From contig JBAIAC010000027.1 in assembly GCA_037349315.1 (NCBI GenBank), forward strand, positions 18,461,501-18,525,500: a DNA stretch of 64,000 nt. Reading direction: 5' to 3'. This DNA is from Chelydra serpentina (Eukaryota; Chordata; Testudines; Chelydridae). This document shows, one piece after another, positions 24,101 to 31,234 of this stretch. Both the position numbers and the translations under genes were made by a program. The first letter of the stretch is position 1; each line of letters opens with the position of its first letter. Below the pieces are notes generated by a model, which worked only from the letters and a program-made list of their open reading frames with translations, ran no database searches and was not told the DNA's origin.

Positions 24101-26191
24101 GGAAGAAAGGGGCCTGAGCTGAACACTGCAGGAATATTCATAACCAGGATATCAGTTTGGTTCATTATAGATGGGGCCCTACCAAATTCACGGTCCATTT
24201 TGGTCAATTTCACAATCATAGGATTGTAAAAATCGTAAATGTCATGATTTCAGCTATTTAAATCTGAAATTTCAGGGTGTTGTCATTGTAGGGGTCCTGA
24301 CCCATAAAGGAGGGTGTGTGTGTGGTGGAGAGTGGGGGGGTTGCAGTACTGCGATCCTTATTTCTGTGCTGCTGCTGGCGGCGGCGCTGCCTTAAGAGCT
24401 GGGCGGCTGGAGACAAGCAGCTGCTGGCTGGAAGCCCAACTCTGAAGGCAGAGCAGCCACCAGCAGCAGCAGCGCAGAAGTAAGGATGGCCTGGTATGGT
24501 ATTGCCACCCTTACTTCTGCGCTGCTGCTGGCAGGGAACTGCCTTCAGAGCTGGGCGCCCGGCCAACAGCCACCAGTCTCCAGCCCCCCAGCTCTGAAAG
24601 CAGCACAGAAATCAGGGTAGCAATACTGCCACCCCCCTAAAATAACCTTGTGACCCCCCTGCAACTCCCTTTTGGGTCAGGACCCCCTCCTAATTTGAGA
24701 AATGCTAGTCTCCCCTGTGAAATCTGTACAGTATAGGATAAAAGCACACAAAAGACCACATTTCACGGGGGAGAGCCCAGATTTCACGGTCTGTGACGCA
24801 TTTTTCATGGCCGTGAATTTGGTAGGGCTCTAATTATAGAGATAAGAGGCTACTCTGAAGTTCAGATCTGATTCAAATTACCCCCAGGTTTGTTCTGGTT
24901 CATACCAATCCCTAGCTATGTAGTGCATAATGTTGTGGGAACCAATATGTAATTGTGTAATTTACACATATAACCACACAGTTTAACTGTGTTACATTTC
25001 ATAGAATCATAGAATCTCAGGTTGGAAGGGACCTCAGGAGGTCATCTAGTCCAACCCCCTGCTCAAAGCAGGACCAACCCCAACTAAATCATGCCAGCCA
25101 GGGCTTTATCAAGCCTGACCTTAAAAACCTCTAAGGAAGGAGATTCTACCACCTCCCTAGGTAACCCATTCCAGTTCTTCACCACCCTACTAGTGAAAAC
25201 GTTTTTCCTAATATCCAACCTAAACCTCCCCCTCTGCAACTTGAGACCATTACTCCTTGTTCTGTCATCTTCTACCACTGAGAACAGTCTAGATCCATCC
25301 TCTTTGGAACCCCCTTTCAGGTATTTGCTTCCTACAGTGTCTGTGTGACATTGTATTTAGTGTCTTTTAATAACACTCCAAGGCCCTGCATTTGAACTCT
25401 GGAATCAGGACCAATTTGCATTGTGCAGGATTATTCCATTAGTAGTGTGTGTTACTACTGTGTTTGTACTCCCAGAGGTCAAATTAGGTAAATAGTGGTG
25501 GGTGTCCCCCAGGGGTCTGTACTGGGACCAGTCCTATTCAACATATTCATAAAGGATCTGGAAAAAGGGGTAAACAGTGAGGTGGCAAAATTTGCAGATG
25601 ATACAAAACTACTCAAGATAGTTAAGTCCCAGGCAGACTGCGAAGAACTACAAAAGGATCTCACAAAACTGGGTGACTGGGCAACAAAATGGCAGATGAA
25701 ATTCAGTGTTGATAAATGCAAAGTAGAGCACATTAGAAAACATAATCCCAACTATATGTATAAAATGATGGGGAACTAAATTAGCTGTTACCACTCAAGA
25801 AAGAGATCTTGGAGTCATTGTGGATAGTTCTCTGAAAACATCTGCTCAATCTGCAGCGGCAGTCAAAAAAGCTAACAGAATATTGGGAATCATTTGTTCA
25901 GCACTTAGCACAATAGGGTCCTGAGCTATGCGTGAAGCTCCTAGGTGCTATGGAAATGCAAATAGATAATCATTCTAAGACTTAGAAGTAATTGCAACCT
26001 GGACAATACAAAGTAAGCAAGCTCCTGAGGCTTCTCCCTGTCTTTACTTGTATTTGTAGAGGGCTTGGAAATACATCCAGAAATGCAAAACAAACATGAG
26101 ACCAAACCGTGGCTTTGTGCAACAGCTGTCAGACTGGGAAAGCCAAATCTATGGGTCGGTGATCACAGATATCTCCGAACCACATTATTGA
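12002..26191 (+). CDS. STYXL1: STYXL1 (MK-STYX), catalytically dead dual-specificity phosphatase-like protein
   Basis: This pseudophosphatase binds G3BP1 and the mitochondrial phosphatase PTPMT1 in mammals (family knowledge). Coding exons are 12002-12104, 13826-13887, 15102-15240, 17621-17766, 19405-19550, 20777-20874, 21883-21992 and 26060-26191, with all phases consistent; the product is 311 residues (human 313). The N-terminal rhodanese/CH2-like domain spans about residues 20-140 and includes an acidic stretch ([13 protein letters not shown]). The DUSP-like domain spans about 155-300. Where active phosphatases have HCx5R, exon 7 encodes FSTLGLSRS (F243, S244, R250), so His and Cys are replaced as in human FSTQGISRS. 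The C-terminus ([12 protein letters not shown]) aligns with human. It is head to head with MDH2 and upstream of TMEM120A on the same strand. A 57-bp candidate cassette exon lies at 15639-15695. Confidence 0.96.
12481..12686. mobile_element. MITE with inverted ends
   Basis: The left end taggccgtcttttcactgca and the right end tgcagtgcagacatagcctta are imperfect inverted repeats, both followed inward by a T/A-rich aaataaa block. There is no coding content. Confidence 0.6.
13826..13887 (+). CDS. STYXL1: STYXL1 coding exon 2
   Basis: Acceptor TTTTCAG at 13825; donor ACAG|GTAAGT. The 62 bp encode [19 protein letters not shown] and KQ, residues 35-55, phase 1 to 0. Confidence 0.95.
15102..15240 (+). 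CDS. STYXL1: STYXL1 coding exon 3
   Basis: Acceptor TTGCTAG; donor AAAG|GTATGT at 15241; 139 bp, residues 56-101, ending in phase 1. It encodes [20 protein letters not shown] and then the Asp/Glu-rich linker. Confidence 0.95.
15639..15695 (+). CDS. STYXL1: Candidate cassette exon of STYXL1 (57 bp)
   Basis: Flanked by CTTTTTAG (15638) and GTGAGT (15696). It enters and leaves in phase 1, has no stop and would add 19 residues, mainly Ser/Lys ([18 protein letters not shown]), to the acidic linker. Exons 3 and 4 also join in frame without it and then match human, so if real it is alternative or lineage-specific. No transcript evidence is available here. Confidence 0.4.
16263..16360. mobile_element. 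Short MITE fragment
   Basis: aggcttgtctac at the left pairs with gtgtagaccaggcct at the right. The inner cacacccctgagcgatgt is shared with the element at 378-628. Confidence 0.55.
17621..17766 (+). CDS. STYXL1: STYXL1 coding exon 4
   Basis: Acceptor GTCTTTAG at 17620; donor CCTCAG|GTGAGA. The 146 bp encode residues 102-150, including [13 protein letters not shown] and [13 protein letters not shown], the end of the rhodanese-like domain. Confidence 0.96.
18248..18346 (+). mobile_element. Penelope-like element 3' tail fragment
   Basis: Plus-strand match to the tail of the 9681-10722 element: gcatccgaagaagtgggtat, then cacgaaagcttatgctc and ctataaggtgccacagga. Confidence 0.65.
19405..19550 (+). 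CDS. STYXL1: STYXL1 coding exon 5
   Basis: Acceptor TGTGCAG; donor ACT|GTAAGT. The 146 bp encode [20 protein letters not shown], then [13 protein letters not shown], the start of the phosphatase-like domain (residues 151-199). Confidence 0.96.
20777..20874 (+). CDS. STYXL1: STYXL1 coding exon 6
   Basis: Acceptor TTTCCAG; donor ATAG|GTGAGT. The 98 bp encode residues 199-231 ([20 protein letters not shown], then FFPTICHFI), aligning with human HIRIEDSPEAQILPFLRH. Confidence 0.93.
20995..21640. repeat. Possible interspersed repeat, unclassified
   Basis: This intronic block (gtgatgggttcccccctctt onward) has a texture unlike its surroundings and resembles dispersed reptile repeat sequence. I see no clear LTR ends or ORF, so I cannot assign it. 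Confidence 0.25.
21883..21992 (+). CDS. STYXL1: STYXL1 coding exon 7 (dead P-loop)
   Basis: Acceptor TTGGTTAG; donor AAAG|GTACAT. The 110 bp encode residues 232-268 with [20 protein letters not shown]. Ser and Phe occupy the catalytic Cys and His positions. Confidence 0.96.
22323..22347. repeat. (AG)n microsatellite
   Basis: About twelve AG dinucleotides in STYXL1 intron sequence. Confidence 0.95.
24172..24832. mobile_element. hAT-like non-autonomous element, copy B, with perfect 8-bp TSD
   Basis: The element runs from tggggccctaccaaattc to gaatttggtagggctcta. It is flanked on both sides by attataga (24164-24171 and 24833-24840), an exact 8-bp target-site duplication as expected for hAT. 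The sequence is the reverse-oriented partner of 4014-4670. It carries internal GC-rich inverted blocks and no transposase. Confidence 0.88.
25001..25343 (-). mobile_element. CR1 LINE 3' end with ORF2 C-terminus
   Basis: The minus strand encodes [20 protein letters not shown], then [13 protein letters not shown] and DKALAGMI stop, followed by the CR1 3' UTR and the (attctatg)n tail at 25001. It is closely related to 54929-55786. Confidence 0.9.
25490..25920 (+). mobile_element. CR1-type reverse transcriptase fragment
   Basis: The open frame shows RT motifs [14 protein letters not shown] and FADDTK (the YADD-type catalytic box), then [21 protein letters not shown] break follows near 25779. A later frame continues as [14 protein letters not shown] and KKANRILG. 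It is truncated at both ends and frameshifted. Confidence 0.85.
26060..26191 (+). CDS. STYXL1: STYXL1 last coding exon
   Basis: Acceptor ATTTGTAG at 26059. It encodes [20 protein letters not shown] and ends ISEPHY, TGA at 26189-26191. Confidence 0.96.
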   Translation, partial: RAWKYIQKCKTNMRPNRGFVQQLSDWESQIYGSVITDISEPHY

Positions 26192-26296
26192 CAGGCAGCA
26201 AGAACATCCAACAGGCAAAGAAGCCTTTCCATCTATACCACAGTTTAACTTGGGCTGTATTGTTTAGGTAAGGTTTGACTAGAATTGGTTGTTGTG

Positions 26297-26310
26297 AATA
26301 AAATAATAAA
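26297..26310 (+). terminator. STYXL1: STYXL1 polyadenylation signals
   Basis: Two overlapping-range AATAAA hexamers (26297-26302 and 26305-26310) lie about 105 bp past the stop codon. Confidence 0.75.
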
Positions 26311-26889
26311 CATAATATAATAATCTGAACCTTTAGGATTGGTTTTCATCTTCACATGTTATTATTTACATTACTTGGGGGCCATCATTTGGGATCCAAT
26401 CCCTTATTCAGGCAAAGTGGCTGAACAGTCAATGGGAGTTGTGCATGAGTAAAGACTTCAGGATTTGGCTCGTTTTGTTTTAATTGTCACCGTTGTTGGC
26501 TAGGACAATTGCGGACTGATTATCAGTGCTGAGCAGCTGCAGCTCCCATTGAAGCCAGTAGGGGCTGCAGGTGAGCAGCATCATTGAAAACCCATCCAGG
26601 GATCTCTACCCTTGGAGGGTAACTGGCTACTTTACCAGACAAGCAGTTTCAACAGAAAAATATGAGATACAGTTCAGGAATTCATCCATTACAAACGCAT
26701 TCTATCAGATGTACATACCAATACCAAGATGGAGTTATGCCTTCACACACATATGTATCTCCCATTGATTTATTTGGGCCCAGGCTCTCCAGCCCTGCCT
26801 CCTACTTGCATCCTCATATTGCAACAGTCAGACTTCTTTGCTTTGAAGTTCTATTTGAAGCTCCAGTCCTATTATATTAAAACAAATTA

Positions 26890-27104
26890 AATCACCAGAA
26901 TAGCAATAAGATGGACACCTGAAGCCAAGCGAAAATGAGGCCGCCTGAAAACAACATGGCAAAGAGCTATGGAAGCTGAGCAGAAAAACCTGGGGCACAG
27001 CTGGGGAACCATTGAAAGACTTGCCAGAAACAGACAGGCGTGGAGGAGCTTCGTCGCTGCCCTAAACACCAGAGGTGTAACGGGAACATGATGATGATGA
27101 AGCT
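26890..27104 (+). mobile_element. RTE-like LINE 3' end with (ATG)n tail
   Basis: The plus frame reads RWTPEAKRK, an in-frame TGA, then TTWQRAMEAEQKNLGHSWGT and ERLARNRQAWRSFVAAL, the usual C-terminal end of RTE-type LINE polyproteins. It ends in atgatgatgatga, matching the simple-repeat tails of that clade. Confidence 0.65.
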
Positions 27105-27782
27105 CAGTACCATCTATCTCCTTTTTAACATTGTAAATTCCACACATTAGCAGCACAGAATAAAGATGTTATTTAGGCCTTACACCAAATTTTGACCTCC
27201 CTGCCCTAACAGTTATATTATGTCCTTCATTTAAATCTTCATCCTAGATCTGAACCTTCAAAAGTGTTTTGACAGGTTTGTACCAAAACATTATTACAGC
27301 CTCAATAACTCTGGCCTGGGACAGCATTACTCAACCTTGACATTCTTGCTAATGAATTTAGACAACTAACTACTTCTGCGTGCTGAAATGTGTATGCTTT
27401 GTGGCAATTGGATGACCAGAACTAAACACCGGTGCTGTAAATTGCAGTCAGAGGTAGATTTTCTGTACTAATGTCTTTTCACTGCAGGGAGATCTATAAA
27501 TGGGTCTATCCATTTTGTCCTTAGTTTCAGAACCATTATTTTTTAAGAAAATACTATGTGCTTATGTGGCACCTTATGGTCCAGATCTTCAGCTGATGTG
27601 TATCAGCAGAACTCCATTGACTTCCAGGGAATTGTGCCAGTTTACACCAGCTGAGGATCTGCCCTTACTTCCCAGGATTTCAGAGCAATTTATAAAGGTG
27701 GATCTCGTTCTGCTCGTTTTGCATAAGGGGAAGCAGAAGCACAGAGTGGCTGTGACTTGTTTAAGATCACTAAGTGAGTGAG

Positions 27783-28045
27783 GGTATGGCTACACTGCAG
27801 TTAAACAGCCATGGCTGGCCCATGTCAGCTGACTTGGGCTCACGGCATTTGAGCTGCAGGGCTGTTTAACTGCGGTGCAGATATTCGGGTTCGGGCTGGA
27901 GCCTGGGCTCTGGGACCCTTCCCCCTCACTAGGCCCCAGAGCGCCGACTCTACTTCTACAGAACAGTTTTACAGCACCACAGCCTGAAGGAGCCCAAATC
28001 AGCTGACACAGGTCAGCTGTGTGGTTTAATTGCTGTTTATACCCT
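27783..28045. mobile_element. MITE-like element
   Basis: The ends gggtatggctacactgcagtt and aattgctgtttataccc form a weak terminal inverted repeat. An internal ctgtttaactgcggtgcag is a degenerate complement of the left end. Confidence 0.45.
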
Positions 28046-28419
28046 CAGTGACAGGTGGAACTAGGACTTAGTTCCTAGGAACTAGGACTAAGCCTGCTTC
28101 CTGACGTCCAGTTCCAAGCATTAACCACTGGGTGGCACTTCTCAATAACAAGTAGAAAGGAAAACCCAAGCTAAGAAGAGCTTGCTTCTGTGGTGCTGTG
28201 TACAGGCTGCTTCTGTACTATGCCGAAGCCCGAGTGCGGGGCACCGTGCGGCCGGAGGTGCCGTCTGACAGGATATAAAATGAAAAGCCAGTCACCTGCA
28301 GTCAGAGACCTGTGTCAGTTGTGATTTTCAAATTCAGACTTAGCAGCAGCGATCACCCCAGACCCATTAGAACGGACATGACTTCCCATTGAACTGCCAG
28401 TGAGAAAGCCTGTGACCGA

Positions 28420-28692
28420 CCCTAAGGCGGCACGCCAGCTGATTTTCCGTGGCGCTCACACTGCCTGGGTCCGGGGGGGCTCTGCATTGTAATGTAATTT
28501 TAAATGAAGCTTCTTAAACATTTTTAAAACCTTATGTACTTTACATACAACAATAGCTTAGTTATATATTATAGACTTAGAGAAAGAGACCTAAAAACGT
28601 TAAAATGTATGACTGGCGTGCGAACCTTAAATTAGAGTGAATAAATGAAGACTCGGCACACCACGTCTGCAAGGTTGCCGACCCCTGCCCTA
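28420..28692 (-). mobile_element. hAT-type MITE fragment
   Basis: The minus strand starts ggggtcggcaaccttgcaga at about 28692 and continues with the long AT-rich body common to a widespread amniote hAT MITE. The opposite end is degraded near ggcggcacgccagctg. Confidence 0.6.
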
Positions 28693-28724
28693 AGAGAAAG
28701 GAAAGAAATATCCCCATAGATATG

Positions 28725-30930
28725 CCCCCAGGCAGGCTACTCCCACAGGTCACACAGCCCCAGCACCTCCCCCAGGTCACACACCCCCAGCACCCCCCAC
28801 CCCCCAGGGCTGCTGCCCCAGGTGCCCCCCTAGCACCGCCCCCAGGGATGCTCCCCCAGCACCACCCCCAGGTCCCCCCCCAGCACTGCCCCCAAGTCAC
28901 ACACCCCCAGCGCCGCCCCCAGGGCTGCTCCCCCAGGTGCCCCCCCAGCACCGCCCCCAGGGCTGCTCCCCCAGGTGCCCCCCCAGCGCCGCCCCCAGGG
29001 CTGCTCCCCCAGGTGCCCCCCCAGCGCCGCCCCCAGGGCTGCTGCCCCAGGTGCCCCCCTAGCACCGTCCCCAAGTCACACACCCCCAGCGCCGCCCCCA
29101 GGGCTGCTCCCCCAGGTGCCCCCCTAGCACCGCCCCCAAGTCACACACCCCCAGCGCCGCCCCCAGGGCTGCTCCCCCAGGTGCCCCCCTAGCACCGCCC
29201 CCAAGTCACACACCCCCAGCGCCGCCCCCAGGGCTGCTCCCCCAGGTGCCCCCCCAGCGCCGCCCCCAGGGCTGCTCCCCCAGGTACCCCCCCAGCACCG
29301 CCCCCAGGGCTGCTGCCCCAGGTGCCCCCCTAGCACCGTCCCCAAGTCACACACCCCCAGCGCCGCCCCCAGGGCTGCTGCCCCAGGTGCCCCCCCAGCG
29401 CCGCCCCCAGGGCTGCTGCCCCAAGTGCCCCCCAGCAACGCCCCGAGGGATGCTGCCCCAGGTGCCCCCCAGCGCCGCCCCCAGGGATGCTGCCCCAGGT
29501 GCCCCCCCAGCGCCGCCCCCAGGGATGCTGCCCCAGGTGCCCCCCCAGCGCCGCCCCCAGGGCTGCTGCCCCAGGTGCCCCCCCAGCGCCGCCCCCAGGG
29601 CTGCTGCCCCAGGTGCCCCCCCAGCGCCGCCCCCAGGGCTGCTGCCCCAGGTGCCCCCCCAGCGCCGCCCCCAGGGCTGCTGCCCCAGGTGCCCCCCCAG
29701 CGCCGCCCCCAGGGCTGCTGCCCCAGGTGCCCCCCCAGCGCCGCCCCCAGGGCGGCTGCCCCAGGTGCCCCCCCAGCGCCGCCCCCAGGGCTGCTGCCCC
29801 AGGTGCCCCCCCAGCGCCGCCCCCAGGGCTGCTGCCCCAGGTGCCCCCCCAGCGCCGCCCCCAGGGCTGCTGCCCCAGGTGCCCCCCCAGCGCCGCCCCC
29901 AGGGCTGCTGCCCCAGGTGCCCCCCAGCGCCGCCCCCAGGGCTGCTGCCCCAGGTGCCCCCCAGCGCCGCCCCCAGGGCTGCTGCCCCAGGTGCCCCCCA
30001 GCGCCGCCCCCAGGGCTGCTGCCCCAGGTGCCCCCCAGCGCCGCCCCCAGGGCTGCTGCCCCAGGTGCCCCCCAGCGCCGCCCCCAGGGCTGCTGCCCCA
30101 GGTGCCCCCCAGCGCCACCCCCAGGGCTGCTGCCCCAGGTGCCCCCCTAGCACCACCCCCAGGGCTGCTGCCCCAGGTCCCCCCTAGCGCCGCCCCCAGG
30201 GCTGCTGCCCCAGGTCCCCCGCCCCAGGTCCCCCCCAGCGCCGCCCCCAGGCCTGCTGCCCCAGGTCCCCCCCAGCGCCGCCCCCAGGGCTGCTGCCCCA
30301 GGTCCCCCCCAGCGCCGCCCCCAGGGCTGCTGCCCCAGGTCCCCCCCAGCGCCGCCCCCAGGGCTGCTGCCCCAGGTCGTCCCCCCCCCAGCGCCGCCCC
30401 CAGGGCTGCTGCTCCAGTTCCCCCCCCCCAGCGCCGCCCCCAGGGCTGCTGCCCCAGGTGCCCCCCAGCACCGCCCCCAGGGCTGCTGCCCCAGGTGCCC
30501 CCCCGCCCCCCCAGCGCCACCCCCAGGGATGCTGCCCCAGGTGCCCCCCTAGCACCACCCCCAGGGCTGCTGTCCCAGGTCCCCCCTAGCGCCGCCCCCA
30601 GGGCTGCTGCCCCAGGTCCCCCCCCAGCGCCGCCCCCAGGCCTGCTGCCCCAGGTCCCCCCCAGCGCCGCCCCCAGGCCTGCTGCCCCAGGTCCCCCCCA
30701 GCGCCGCCCCCAGGGCTGCTGCCCCAGGTCCCCCCCAGCGCCGCCCCCAGGGCTGCTGCCCCAGGTCCCCCCCAGCGCCGCCCCCAGGGCTGCTGCTCCA
30801 GTTCCCCCCCAGCGCCGCCCCCAGGGCTGCTGCTCCAGTTCCCCCCCCCCAGCGCCGCCCCCAGGGCTGCTGCCCCAGGTCCCTCCTAGCGCCGCCCCCG
30901 GGGCTGCTGCTCCAGTCCCCCCCCCCCCCC
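28725..30930. repeat. 37-38 bp C-rich minisatellite upstream of TMEM120A
   Basis: The unit is built as ccccaggtgccccc, ccagcgccgcccccag and ggctgctg, repeated several dozen times, with 38-bp units in the left part and mostly 37-bp units (ccccaggtcccc) to the right. A different left section carries interspersed aagtcacacacccccagc segments. Since 38 is not a multiple of 3, all frames cycle through the same three peptides, giving spurious ORFs up to 513 codons. The plus strand is C-rich and the minus strand strongly G-run rich. Confidence 0.95.
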
Positions 30931-30939
30931 GTCACCTCC

Positions 30940-31159
30940 CGGGCTGTTGTTGCCGCAACCTTCGCTCCTCCCCGCCCGCCGTCGCGTGGCGTTCGAAAGC
31001 GCCGCCCCCGAGCGCCGATTGGTTGTGACGTCAGACGGCGCGGTCCACACCCCCGTGACGATTGGTCGCGGCGGGTCCCGGAAGTGCCCCTGCCCGGAGG
31101 CCGCTGAGAGCGGAGCGGCGCTGCCGGTTGTGCCGCCTCGTGACCCTGCCGGTGCCGCC
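30940..31159 (+). promoter_or_regulatory. TMEM120A: TMEM120A promoter
   Basis: CpG-rich and TATA-less. It has two inverted CCAAT boxes (ATTGG at 31018-31022 and 31061-31065), a perfect palindromic CRE TGACGTCA (31026-31033) and an ETS site CCGGAAGTG (31078-31086). It directly follows the C-rich minisatellite and leads to a good Kozak start (gccgccATGA). Confidence 0.8.
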
Positions 31160-31234
31160 ATGAGCGTCCGGGCCTCGGTCAGCGAGTGTCTGCGGGACTG
31201 GGAGGAGCTTCAGGGCGGCTTCCAGCACGTGCAG
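31160..31234 (+). CDS. TMEM120A: TMEM120A exon 1 (coding part)
   Basis: ATG in a strong Kozak context; 25 codons ([18 protein letters not shown] and onward to FQHVQ). Donor CAG|GTACCT, phase 0. Reading on without splicing stays open to 32161 through the repeat array. Confidence 0.96.

Larger units (their letters stand above)
27105..28720. other. STYXL1-TMEM120A intergenic region
   Basis: No gene is seen. It contains the MITE at 27783-28045 and the hAT-like element at 28420-28692; the rest is unassigned. Confidence 0.6.

Noticed and set aside
28725..30930. CRISPR-like array
   Set aside because: Repeats are directly abutting with no unique spacers, in a vertebrate genome; it is a minisatellite.
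28577..31028. Pro/Ala-rich and Gly/Trp-rich frames up to 513 codons
   Set aside because: Same three peptides in every frame because of the 37-38 bp minisatellite; there is no non-repeat domain.
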